From Prorocentrum cordatum (Eukaryota > Sar > Dinophyceae > Prorocentrales > Prorocentraceae), in the NCBI GenBank assembly GCA_963575745.1, contig CAUYUJ010017638.1:201702-265701 (forward strand): a stretch of 64,000 nt of DNA. The letters run 5' to 3'. Shown piece by piece: positions 1 to 9,389 of the stretch. A program made the translations under genes and the position numbers. Below the pieces are notes generated by a model that saw only the letters and a list, made by a program, of their open reading frames with translations, made no database searches and had not been told where the DNA came from. Numbering within the stretch: position 1 is the stretch's first letter; each line of letters begins with the position of its first letter.

Positions 1-159
1 AAAAAGGGGGGGCTTGAAGCCCCCCCCCCCTTCCCCCCTTTGGCCGCCCAGCTCCCGGAGCCATCGCCCTCCCTTTCGCCTCCATTTATTCCCGCCCCTC
101 TCCCTCCTCCTCTTCTTCCTTTTGCCTCCTCCTCTTCCTCGTCCTCCTCATCCTCCTCA

Positions 160-364
<205 letters not shown>

Positions 365-403
365 GTACGTCCCCCGCGGGTCCTTCCGTTCCGTTCCGTT
401 CCT

Positions 404-760
404 CCTCCTCCTCCTCGGTTTTCTCCTCCTCCTCCTCCTCCTCCATTTTTCCCCTCCTCATCCTCCTCCTCCTCTTCCTCCTCCTCCTCCTCGTTATCCT
501 CCTCCGTTTCCCCATCCTCCTCCTCCTCCTCCTCCTCCTCCGCCTCTTCCCTCTCCTCCTCCTCCTCTTCCTCCTCCTCTCCTCCTCCTCCTCCTCCTCC
601 TCCTCCTCCTCCTTCTCCCTCCTCTCCTCCTCCTCCTCCTTCTCTCCTCCTCCTCCTCTTTTTCCTCCTTCTCCTCCCCCCCCCCTCCCTCCTCATCTTC
701 CGCCTCCTCCTCCTCCTCCTCCTCCTCCTCCTCCTCCTCCTCCCCCTCCTCCTTCTATTT
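404..760. repeat. (CCT)n polypyrimidine microsatellite
   Basis: Degenerate CCT/TCC trinucleotides interrupted by short T or C runs. Reverse-strand frames read poly-Glu/Gly and are not genes. Confidence 0.95.
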
Positions 761-769
761 CAAGGACTG

Positions 770-1100
770 CCTCATATGAGGCTACGGCCTCCTGCGCAGG
801 CCGGTAACGGCCCGACCCGCCCTCGCCAGCGGGACGTCTCCGCGCGTCGTTCGTTCGTTCGTTCGTCCCTCCGCCTCCCCCATCCTCCGCCTCCTCCTTC
901 CCCAGCTGGCCGCCGTCTTACACGAACACTGCCAAACCCGACGGGCTGGCGTTTTCCGAATTACACTTCGTGCAACTTTCGGGGGGAATCGTATTTTTCC
1001 CAACCCTCCTTGGTTGGGCATTCGTTTTGAATAGAGCAGGGCGGTCTCCACTTCCTCCTTCCCGTCCCGTCTCCCTCTTGCCTCCTCCTGTCTTGCCTGC
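770..1100. other. Unique-looking spacer
   Basis: Non-repetitive sequence between the microsatellites and the 100-bp satellite. It holds a short (GTTC)n run near 848-866. No coding similarity or signal was recognised. Confidence 0.5.
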
Positions 1101-2023
1101 GGGGGGCTGCGATCTGTGAAACTGTCGCCATTTTCGAGGCGTGCTGGGGGGCCCAGCACAGTGACGCCACGGGCGGACCCAAATTAGACCTCGCCATCCC
1201 TGGGGGGCTGCGATCTGTGAAACTGTCGCCACTTTCGAGGCCTGCTGGGGGGCCCAGCACAGTGACGCCACGGCGGACCCAAATTAGACCTCGCCATCCC
1301 TGGGGGGCTGCGATCTGTGAAACTGTCGCCACTTTCGAGGCCTGCTGGGGGGCCCAGCACAGTGACGCCACGGCGGACCCAAATTAGACCTCGCCATCCC
1401 TGGGGGGCTGCGATCTGTGAAACTGTCGCCACTTTCGAGGCCTGCTGGGGGGCCCAGCACAGTGACGCCACGCGCGGACCCAAATTAGACCTCGCCATCC
1501 CTGGGGGGCTGCGATCTGTGAAACTGTCGCCACTTTCAAGGCCTGCTGGGGGGCCCAGCACAGTGACGCCACGGGCGGACCCAAATTAGACCTCGCCATC
1601 CCTGGGGGGCTGCGATCTGTGAAACTGTCGCCACTTTCGAGGCCTGCTGGGGGGCCCAGCACAGTGACGCCACGGGCGGACCCAAATTAGACCTCGCCAT
1701 CCCTGGGGGGCTGCGATCTGTGAAACTGTCGCCACTTTCGAGGCCTGCTGGGGGGCCCAGCACAGTGACGCCACGCGCGGATTCAAATTAGACCTCGCCA
1801 TCCCTGGGGGGCTGCGATCTGTGAAACTGTCGCCACTTTCGAGGCCTGCTGGGGGGCCCAGCACAGTGACGCCACGCGCGGACCCAAATTAGACCTCGCC
1901 ATCCCTGGGGGGCTGCGATCTGTGAAACTGTCGCCACTTTCGAGGCCTGCTGGGGGGCCCAGCACAGTGACGCCACGCGCGGACCCAAATTAGACCTCGC
2001 CATCCCTGGGGGGCTGCGATCTG
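1101..2023. repeat. 100/101-bp tandem satellite, about nine units
   Basis: Units begin with GGGGGGCTGCGATCTGTGAA at 1101, 1202, 1302, 1402, 1503, 1604, 1705, 1806, 1907 and a truncated tenth at 2008. Copies are almost identical; the main variation is CGGGCGG, CGGCGG or CGCGCGG near the unit end, which makes the period 100 or 101 bp. All the overlapping open frames here are by-products of the repeat. Confidence 0.98.
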
Positions 2024-2269
2024 AGATCCCCGCTTTCGAAGTGGCTAGGGTTGCTCAGGGATTGCAACTAATCAGCTTTATCTAGTCCTTGTCCTGAAGC
2101 CAGTGTCCTGCGAGTCTCCCGAATTCCGTCTGCAGACATATGTAACCCTCGCTCCGTCATCGCCCCCCTTATAAAGTGTCCTAAACTATTTGCGCCCCGC
2201 GTTTGCGCAGGGGTTGGGTACGTCGCCAGGGTAATTTTTCGTTCCCGGGCGTTGGCACGGGACGAGTTG

Positions 2270-2400
2270 AATGATACATTTGCGTTGCAATCGATTGCAA
2301 TCCATTGGATTGCAAACGATTCGATTGCAATCCATTGGATTGCAATCGATTGGATTGCAATCGGTTGAATTGCAAACGATTCAATCGATTGGATTGCAGG
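2270..2400. repeat. TTGCAATCGATTGGA short repeats
   Basis: Repeated 15-mers of the type TTGCAATC(C/G)ATTGGA, with another copy near 2524-2545. The core ATCGAT is palindromic, so single strands can fold locally. 2024-2269 holds nothing recognised. Confidence 0.85.
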
Positions 2401-2515
2401 GGAGGGACAGGACGGAAGGGAGGGAGGGGAGGAGAGGGAGGGGAGGGAGGAGATGGAACGAAGGGTGGGGAGGGAGGGGAGGGAGCGGAGGGAGGTGGGG
2501 AGGGGGATTGCAGTG
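2400..2515. repeat. GGGA-rich purine tract
   Basis: Purine-rich GGGAGGGA-type tract with many runs of three or more G, so G-quadruplex formation is possible on the plus strand. Confidence 0.8.
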
Positions 2516-2544
2516 GAATGGAGTGCAATCGATTGCAAGCGATT

Positions 2545-2665
2545 CGATTGGGATTTTCGATCGTCGATCGTTGATCGTCGATCGTCCATCCTCGATCGTG
2601 GATTGTTCATTTTGGATCGTCCATCCTCGATCGTCCATCCTCGATCGTGGATTGTTCTTCGATCG
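2545..2665. repeat. TCGATCGTCCATCC repeats
   Basis: Repeats of GATCGT/TCGATCGTCCATCC, including a duplicated block (CCTCGATCGTGGATTGTTC) at about 2590 and 2638. Confidence 0.85.
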
Positions 2666-2689
2666 CGGATCGTGGAGGCTCCGGGGGCT

Positions 2690-3155
2690 GGGCGGCCAAA
2701 GGGGGGAAGGGGGGGGGGGCTTCCAAGCCCCCCCCCCTTGGCACAAAGGGGGGAGGGGGGGGGAGCTTCCAGCAGGGCGGCTCCAAGGGAGGGGGGGGTA
2801 GCTTAAGCACCCCCCTCCCTTTGGAAAGGGGGGTAGGGGGGGGGGTAGCTTCCGGGGCGGCCAAAGGGGGGGGGGGTGGGTAGCTTCCAAGCACCCCCCC
2901 CCCTTTGCACGAAAGGGGGGGAGGGGGGGGTAGCTTCCAGCAGGGCAGCGCCAAGGGAGGGGGGGGGTAGCTTAAGCACCCCCCCCCTTTGGAAAGGGGG
3001 GGAGGGGGGGGTAGCTTCCGGGGAGGGCCCAAGGGGGGAGGGGGGGGGGGTAGCTGTAAGCCCCCCCCCCTTGCAAAAAAAAGGGGGGAGGGGGGGGTGC
3101 TTCCAACAAGGGCGGCTCAAGGGGGGGGGTAGCTTAAGCCTAGCCCCCCCTCCCC
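2690..3155. repeat. G-tract/C-tract minisatellite
   Basis: Degenerate units of roughly 60-110 bp alternate long G runs (up to about ten) with C runs, separated by GTAGCTTCC, AGCAGGGC and GCCAAGGG cores. Neighbouring G and C tracts can pair as hairpins and the G runs can form quadruplexes. Confidence 0.88.
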
Positions 3156-3295
3156 TTTGCTCGGGCCCTGTGGGCGCGCTCTCTCCGACATGTCATGCGC
3201 CTGTAGTTGATATCGCTGTCCGAGGTTTTCCAGCGTCCCCGTGGCCTGGGCTAGATAGCGCGCGCGAAGCGCGCGCGATGGTTCTCGTACATAAG

Positions 3296-3302
3296 ATATA
3301 TA

Positions 3303-3342
<40 letters not shown>

Positions 3343-3368
3343 TGTGTATATATATATATATATATACA
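3296..3368. repeat. (TA)n microsatellite
   Basis: TA dinucleotides interrupted once by GATGTG. The CGCGCG-rich stretch just before it (3258-3280) holds the palindrome GCGCGCGAAGCGCGCGC. Confidence 0.95.
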
Positions 3369-3384
3369 TAGTACGAACGGACCA

Positions 3385-3490
3385 GCTCATGCTGAGATGC
3401 TGAGGCCCAGCATGTACATGAAACTGTTGGTTTGTCGCAGCCCGTTTTCGGGTGACCCACCCGTTGGTGGGTCACCTGTTTTCCACAGGT
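3385..3490. repeat. Isolated hairpin-satellite unit
   Basis: One unit of the family arrayed at 4.65-5.69 kb. It has the landmarks CTCATGCTGAG, GAGGCCCAGCATG, GTTTTCGGGTGACCC and a perfect 11-bp stem at 3451-3476 (GGTGACCCACC, loop CGTT, GGTGGGTCACC). It abuts the actin-like fragment; the CACAG at its end could be a 3' splice site. Confidence 0.85.
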
Positions 3491-3498
3491 GAAATCTG

Positions 3499-3877
3499 GA
3501 CGGTGAAATCATCGCCGCGGACAGCGAGCGCTTCCGCTTCCCACTTCGTCGGCAAGGAGGCCAGCGGTGACCACGACACCACCTTGCAGTCCATCGTGAA
3601 GTGCGACGTCGGCATCCGCAATGGCCTCTACGCCAACATTGTCCTGTCTGGCGGCTCCGCCATGTTGTTCGGGATCGGGGAGAGCATGACAAAGATGCTG
3701 ACCGCTTGGGCGCCGTCGAAAATCAAGATCAAGGTCGTGGCCCCGCCCGTGCGCAAGTATTCCGTGTGAATCGGCTGTACCATCCTCTCCTTGCCGAGCA
3801 CCATCCAGCAGATGTGGATCTCGGAAAGCGAGCACGACGACTCTGGCCCCACCATCGACTACAGGAAGTGCTCCTGA
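3499..3877 (+). pseudogene. Actin C-terminal fragment, broken
   Basis: The translation aligns with the last third of actin. 3499-3542 reads [15 protein letters not shown] in one frame. Actin then resumes in another frame with [46 protein letters not shown] and RKYSV. The join lacks the usual EVLFQPS, a net deletion of about 20 bases. After KYSV the invariant Trp codon is TGA (3767-3769). The frame then stays open through [20 protein letters not shown] to the actin-like end RKCS and TGA at 3875-3877. Deletion, frameshift and nonsense codon together indicate a pseudogene. The N-terminal two thirds are absent; flanking copies of the hairpin repeat suggest it sits inside that repeat domain. Confidence 0.9.
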
Positions 3878-4640
3878 GGGCCTCCTCCCTCCCGCCTCCC
3901 GCTCCCCCTTCGTATTTCCCCCCCTGCGCCTTCTCAGTTGGCGCATGGGGCGCCCAGTGCACGCAGGCCCGGCCGGTGTGCCGCTGGCCGCCCGGTCCTG
4001 CATGCCGCCTCCCGCTCCCGCAGGGGGCCGCCTGCTGGCCCGCGATGCCGCCGTCGCCGGCGTGCCACCCTGCGGCCTGCCGCGCCCGTTTAGTTTCGAT
4101 GTATTGGTGCTTTATCTCTGGTGTGCGATTCTCGCCCAGTTCACTCGCGTCTTTATCTTTGGTGTGCGATCCGACGCTTTACTTGCACGGTAGCTGCTTC
4201 TCTTCCCGCTCCTCCCTCCTCCCGGTTTCTGCCCCGCCCGCTCCTCTGCTCGGCTCTGTGCCTTTCGGTGCACGGTCATTCCTGCTGTCGTTCGTTTCTG
4301 TTCCTTTCAATTTTGCATGTGTGTGCGAGGCGGTGGAATTGTCCATGGCGCTGTGCGCACGCCGGCATAGGCACAGACACGACGCATGTTTGGCCCTCTC
4401 CTTTTTTCCCCCCCTTCTTGTTTCAATCACACTGTATCTTCCGATCCGCCTGTCGGCTGGCTGCCACTTAGTGGTCCATCCAGTTTCCCCGACGCAACGT
4501 CGTTCGGGGATAGTGTCGCTTGGAATCTATCGCACTCAGCCCAGAAGAGTCACGGACCGGCGTTGGCTTCGATGTTGCGCTGGAGGGGAGAAAACAAAAA
4601 AACGGTTCTCCGCAGGGAAAGCGGGAGGAGCACGACTGCA
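3878..4640. other. Non-coding stretch after the actin fragment
   Basis: Pyrimidine-rich, intron- or 3'UTR-like sequence. A short duplication, TTTATCT(C/T)TGGTGTGCGAT, occurs near 4110 and 4151. No coding similarity seen. Confidence 0.5.
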
Positions 4641-5690
4641 CTAATTCATCTTGAGGCCCAGCATGCAAGTGAAACATCATGGTTTCCTCAACTTTTTTCG
4701 GGTGACCCACCCGTCGGTGGGTCACTTGTGCAATGCGCACTACAAAACGTAATCATGTGCAGCACGAGCGCACCAACTCATGCTGAGGCCCAGCATGCAA
4801 GTGAAACCATGCGTTTGTCTCAACCAGTTTTCGAGTGACCCACCCGTTGGTGGGTCACCTGTGCGTCACGCGCTGTGCAGGGGAAGCGTTTGGAGCACGA
4901 TTGAACCAAATCATGTGCCCGCCCAAAACCAAGTGAAACGATTGTTGCTCAGCCAGTTTTTCGGGTGACCCACCCGCTTGTGGGTCACCTGTGACTTGCG
5001 CGCTGCAACAGATGGAGTACGAATGCACCAATTCATGTTGAGGTCATGGTGCAAGTGACACACATGGTTTTCTCAACCAAATTTCGGGTGACCCACCCGC
5101 TGGTGGGTCACCTGTGCGTTGTCTGCTACACAGGGGAAACGCGTGGAATCAACTGCACCAGCTCATGTTGAGGGCCAAAATGAAAGTGAACCAATTGGGT
5201 TTTGTCAGCCGTCTTTCGGGTGATCCACCCGCTGGTGGGTCACATGTGCGTCGCGCGCAACACAGGGTAAGCGTATGGAACACTAACTATAGCACCAATT
5301 CATTTTGAGGCCCAGGGTTGCAAGTTAAGCAGTTAGTTTTTGCTCCACAAGTTTTCGGGTGATCCACCCGCTGGTGGGTCACCTTTTGCGTTGCGCGCTC
5401 GTCAGGGGTATGGAGCACGACTGCGCCAACTCATGCTGGGGCGCAACATTGCAAGTTAAACAAACTGTTTTCGTTCCACAAGTTCTCGGTTGATCCACCC
5501 GCTGGTGCGTCACTTATGGCGTTGCGCGCTCTTCAAGGGAAGCTATGGAACACGATTGCATTAACTCATGTTGAGGCCCAGATGGCAAGTGAAACAATTA
5601 GTTTTAGTCAGCGAGTTTTCGGGTGACCTTCCCGCTGGTGGGTCACCTATCCGCTGTCCGCTACACAGGGGAAGCATATGGAGTACGTTG
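4640..5690 (+). repeat. Hairpin satellite, eight units of about 130 bp
   Basis: Diverged tandem units share TTGAGGCCCAGCATGCAAGTG, a T-rich middle and a terminal inverted core. Cores lie at about 4701, 4834, 4964, 5087, 5219, 5359, 5488 and 5621. The consensus is GGTGACCCACC, loop CGTT/CGCT/CGTC, GGTGGGTCACC. Several units differ outside the stem more than inside it. A ninth unit is at 3385-3490. Confidence 0.93.
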
Positions 5691-6107
5691 TCCAAACAGG
5701 GCTCCCTCGGCCGTCCTTGGACGCGCTGCCCCCGCCTTAGGCGGTCGCCTCATTCGCGGGCGGACGTGGCCCGAAGGCGCGGAGCAGGCAGGGGCCCTTT
5801 GCGTGTCCATGCGCCCGTAGCATGCGCCGCGTTGCCCACCCGAGCGGACGCCCTTTTGATTTTGGCGCCATGCCCAGAGGGACGCGCGGATTTTGAGAGT
5901 AACCTTACGTCCTTGCATTGCTTTTGCTCTGGGCCCTGGCGCCAATTCGGCAAGGGCGGGGGCGGGTTGGGACGCCCCTGGGGTTTTGGTCGCCCGCCGC
6001 CATGAAAATCCCGACTTCGGCCTCCAAGGGTCTTGCGTCCTTGCCGCCTGTCTTTATCATGCGTTTTCACTATGAGGTGAATCTGCCTCCCCCTCGCTGG
6101 GAACAGA
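5691..6107. other. Spacer before the YR element
   Basis: No gene recognised. 6003-6060 resembles 28098-28160 over about 60 bases (shared core CTTCGGCCTCCAAG, then CGTCCTT), so part of it belongs to a dispersed repeat. Confidence 0.5.
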
Positions 6108-6213
6108 TTGTATAGTCTGATTGGTTTGTAGACTGCAGGTTAAGTGGGAGGGGGTGTGGGCTCAGGTAGCCATTTTGGGTCCGTAGCGTTCGGCTCAGGC
6201 CGACGCGCGGGTG
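6108..6213 (+). repeat. Terminal repeat A1 with spliced-leader relict
   Basis: Starts TTGTATAGTCTGATTGG and ends GACGCGCGGGTG. It contains GTAGCCATTTTGG (6166-6178), 13 consecutive bases of the 22-nt dinoflagellate spliced leader. TCCGTAGC (6180-6187) and GGCTCAGG (6192-6199) follow, resembling the start and end of a second, degenerate leader. The first ORF starts 73 bp downstream. Confidence 0.88.
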
Positions 6214-6286
6214 TTCCGGGGGGCCGCGGTGCGGCCATAACCGCAGCCGTGCTAGTCCGCGGACTAGGGGGCGCTGCTGTGGTGCC

Positions 6287-8290
6287 ATGGCTGTGGGCTT
6301 CCTTGGGGCGCACCTGATGATCCTGGTTATGGGTGGTGCGTTCTCGGTCCAAGGGGCACTGAGCTGGCTGCCGTTTGGGCGCGCAGGGGGCGAGGTCCCA
6401 GCGCCGACGCCGCCAGCCCTGCCCGGACCGAAAGCCCTGCCGACAGGCGGTGGGGGGCAAGGTAAAGGGCGGGGCCCGCCCGCCAAGCCCGCGCCTGAAG
6501 GAGGGAAGGGGCGAGGGCCGCAGGCCAAGCCCCCGGGTGCGCCAGGCGCGCCCTCGCCGCCGCGGGCGAGGTCGACGACAACGACCACCCCTGCGGGCAT
6601 CGGGCGCGTCGGCAAGGGCGAGCCCCCGGGCAGCCCTGCTACGCCGGCAAGTGAGGAGAGCGACAGGCCCATGGGCGCGCCTGGGCAGCCATCCGCTCCG
6701 GAGAACCGGACGGGCGATGGCGAGCTTGACCAGTCGCGCGGGCCGGATGGATACTGGGGGTGGAGTGGTTGGGTCCTGCACCTGCCCCACTGGTGGGCCG
6801 GCTGGAGCACGCCCCCGCCGCCACCTCCGCCGCCCACCCCGCCGCCGGAGACGGAGTCAGGTCCAGGCTGGGGCTTCGCCGCCTGGGTCTTTGAGTTCGT
6901 GGGCTACGGTGCTTGGGTGAGCTCTCCCGACCACGCGGGCGCGATCCGCACGAGCGGTGGCTGGGTTGGATCCGCCATCGATCGGCTGGGCGTTAAGATG
7001 GTCGGGTACTGGTGGGAGACCGCGGTCCTCTGCTTCGCGCTGGGCATCTTCACGTTCGTGTTGGGTGCCCTGGCCTTCATCGTCAACGCTGCAGCTCAGC
7101 CTATGCTGTGGGTTGCCGGGGGGCTCCGCTGGGCGTGGTACCAGATTACCTGGTGCTGCCAGCGGCGCGGAGGCGACGGGCCCGGCGCCCACCTCCCCCC
7201 ACCCCCCCCGGCGCCTCTGCTGGTGCGTTGGCGCGGGCCGGGGTTAGGCGGCGCGGTGGAAACGGAGTTCTACACAAAGGGGGTGCGCGGCCGGGGGACT
7301 AATCGGGCGTGCAACCACGTGCTCCTGCGTAAGCACGGGCAGGTGGCCCGTGTCAGCTGCAATTTCGCGGACCGGTATCGGCTGGACCGCCGCGGACTCA
7401 ACATTAAGATCGGGCAGGTCCTGGGGTGCACCAGTCGCAAGTGGCGGCTGAACCTCGAGGAGACCGGCAACGTGCATCTATGCCGTGCCGTCGAGTGCGC
7501 CTCATGCCCGGTGGCGCATCCCATGCATGTCGACCAGTACGCGGCCATCGACCACACGCAGATCGTGGACTTAGCCGAGCACGGAAAGGCTACAGCCTGC
7601 CGGGCAGTCGGCGTGGGACTCCGGAAGGTATTCGGGGTCCTCAAATGGCTGCTCTGCCTGCCCTGGTCGGTATTCGGATGGCTGTGCCGGGCTCGGCCGG
7701 AGCCCCGCTACATCACCGACGCCACGGGTTGCCGCCGCCTGGATATCGATTCGGAGAGCGAGGTGGAGGCTGAGGGGCGCCCCTGCCAAGCCGCACAAGT
7801 TGGGGTGCAGCTAGCAGGCGGAGCACGCCCCCTCCAGCCGGAGGGGTGCGGTGACCGAGGGATGCAGGAGGCGACTGTCCTGCTTCAGGAAGATGCAGAG
7901 GTGTCGGATGTCCCTCGGCCGGGGCATTGCCTCAATGCCCAGGTGCATCTCTGTGCCCGCCATGCTCAGAAGTATCGGTCCACCCTCATCGGCCGCAAGT
8001 GCAGCCTTCCCACATGCCTCCGCATGGCGAAGGGTAGCTGTGGGGGGGCTCCGATGTGCGGGGGGCGCCTTCGACGGGGCGAGGGCCACGCCGTGCGCGT
8101 CGAGGCGACGGTCCAGCCGGGGATTCTCGGTGGCTTACGCCGTCGCATGAGAGCGCGGGCACCAAGCCCCGCCAAGGCGCGCGATTGGACCGCGCGCGCC
8201 GCCGATGGGGGTAGGCGTAGCGCCAGGGGTGGTTTACCCCCCGCTCGCTGCGCCACCGCCCCCCGCGGTGGCCCCGTCCGTCGATCTTGA
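6287..8290 (+). CDS. YR-element ORF1, membrane-segment protein
   Basis: A 667-residue ORF, first ATG after repeat A1; function not recognised. Residues 1-27 are hydrophobic. Residues 30-200 are Pro/Gly/Lys-rich. Clear hydrophobic segments follow at about 238-275 (AVLCFALGIFTFVLGALAF) and 443-470 (KVFGVLKWLLCLPWSVFGWL). Between them is a basic stretch with FADRYRLDRRGLNIKIG. Residues 548-593 form a Cys/His cluster (CARHAQ, RKCSLPTCL, GAPMC) like Cys-rich motifs I recall in dinoflagellate retroelement proteins. The last 60 residues look out of frame; the next ORF overlaps by 86 nt in the +1 frame, so the original protein may have continued there. Membrane segments are unusual for a gag-like protein. 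Confidence 0.65.
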   Translation: MAVGFLGAHLMILVMGGAFSVQGALSWLPFGRAGGEVPAPTPPALPGPKALPTGGGGQGKGRGPPAKPAPEGGKGRGPQAKPPGAPGAPSPPRARSTTTTTPAGIGRVGKGEPPGSPATPASEESDRPMGAPGQPSAPENRTGDGELDQSRGPDGYWGWSGWVLHLPHWWAGWSTPPPPPPPPTPPPETESGPGWGFAAWVFEFVGYGAWVSSPDHAGAIRTSGGWVGSAIDRLGVKMVGYWWETAVLCFALGIFTFVLGALAFIVNAAAQPMLWVAGGLRWAWYQITWCCQRRGGDGPGAHLPPPPPAPLLVRWRGPGLGGAVETEFYTKGVRGRGTNRACNHVLLRKHGQVARVSCNFADRYRLDRRGLNIKIGQVLGCTSRKWRLNLEETGNVHLCRAVECASCPVAHPMHVDQYAAIDHTQIVDLAEHGKATACRAVGVGLRKVFGVLKWLLCLPWSVFGWLCRARPEPRYITDATGCRRLDIDSESEVEAEGRPCQAAQVGVQLAGGARPLQPEGCGDRGMQEATVLLQEDAEVSDVPRPGHCLNAQVHLCARHAQKYRSTLIGRKCSLPTCLRMAKGSCGGAPMCGGRLRRGEGHAVRVEATVQPGILGGLRRRMRARAPSPAKARDWTARAADGGRRSARGGLPPARCATAPRGGPVRRS

Positions 8291-9389
8291 TCCTGCGAGG
8301 GTCCAGGCTCTGGCCTCTGGACCGCAGCCGCGGCGATCACGATCCGCGGAAGCGAGGGCCAGCGAACGCTCGCGGTCCGCCGACCGTGGAGCCCCGGGCG
8401 ATCGGATCGCCCATCACGGGTGGCTTCAGGAGCCCATCCTCGCGAAGGTCTGCCCGATACTCCCAGACGACCCCCGGGGGGCCGAGGATGCATACGGCGC
8501 GCCCCCGGCGAGTCCTTGGTACATTCTACTGGGTGAATGCGAGGGGCTCGACGTGCGAGGCACGGGCGGGGGCGCCCGACTTGTCATCGGGACCGGCCTC
8601 GAGGGTGTCAGGGTGGAGGTCCCAGCCAGCGAGGTTGTGCGGCATTTGCCCCCACTGGAGGACGGGCGCTACCCGATAGATTGGATCAATCGGCTGCTGT
8701 ACGAGGTCCCCCAAGGCGCGCGGGAGGTGGGGTTGCGTGTCATCGCCCGCCACATCCCGCAGGATCTGCTGGCGATGTTACGCCAGGAGCAGCGGGGCGG
8801 TGTGGGCGTGGAAAGCGCGAGCGGCTGGAGGCGGCGCTTCCTGACGAGCACGGAGCGCCAGCAGCTGCAGCACGACCCGGTACGCACGCTTGGCCGCCAC
8901 CGGCGGGGCGGCGCGCAGGGGGCGCAGCCTGCGCCCGGCATGGAGGGGCTGCCCCGACCGGCCCCAGTGGCAGCCCCACCGCACTCGGCGGCGGCCGCCG
9001 CCAGCGCGGGCGAGGATGCTGAGGGGCCTGGTCCCCTCGAGATATTTATGGATACCCTGCGAGCGGAGGATCTCAAGGGACGAGGGGGCCAAGCAGCGGC
9101 CCTCAGCGCGCTGGGTATGACCGCTGACCTACTCGGGATTCCATTTGATCAGGCGGATCGGCAGCTGCGGAGAAGGGTCGCTCAAATGGCGGCGGCGGGC
9201 CCCCTGGGGCCCGATCTGGAGCGCGCCCTCGCGGATCTAGAGGGCGCGCAGCTGCGTGGAGGCGCGCGCGCGGGAGCGTGCCGCGGCCAGCGACAAGGTT
9301 CCCCTGCAGGGCAGCCTCTCACTCGAGGGATCGCGGAGCCGCTCGGCGCGGGGACGGGATCCCAGCCCGAGGCAGGCGCCCTGGCGTGA
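8205..9389 (+). CDS. YR-element ORF2, gag-like segment
   Basis: A 394-residue ORF, +1 relative to ORF1. The N-terminal 80 residues are Pro/Ala-rich with an RS-like patch (RRSRSAEARASERSRSADR). A globular middle (about 75-205) contains SPWYILLGECEGLDVRG and PIDWINRLLYEVPQGAREVG. A low-complexity linker leads to LEIFMDTLRAEDLKGRGG. The tail after about residue 350 appears out of frame, and the next ORF overlaps by 134 nt in the +1 frame. No named domain was recognised; its place before the CCCH-finger ORF suggests part of a Gag-like structural protein. Confidence 0.6.
   Translation: MGVGVAPGVVYPPLAAPPPPAVAPSVDLDPARVQALASGPQPRRSRSAEARASERSRSADRGAPGDRIAHHGWLQEPILAKVCPILPDDPRGAEDAYGAPPASPWYILLGECEGLDVRGTGGGARLVIGTGLEGVRVEVPASEVVRHLPPLEDGRYPIDWINRLLYEVPQGAREVGLRVIARHIPQDLLAMLRQEQRGGVGVESASGWRRRFLTSTERQQLQHDPVRTLGRHRRGGAQGAQPAPGMEGLPRPAPVAAPPHSAAAAASAGEDAEGPGPLEIFMDTLRAEDLKGRGGQAAALSALGMTADLLGIPFDQADRQLRRRVAQMAAAGPLGPDLERALADLEGAQLRGGARAGACRGQRQGSPAGQPLTRGIAEPLGAGTGSQPEAGALA

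Noticed and set aside
1101-2023. Overlapping ORFs repeating MLGPPAGLESGDSFTDRS
   Set aside because: They translate the 100-bp satellite in every frame; no codon signal beyond repeat periodicity.
6070-6837. 255-residue minus-strand ORF
   Set aside because: Antisense of YR ORF1 and terminal repeat A1; proline/glycine-rich without motifs.
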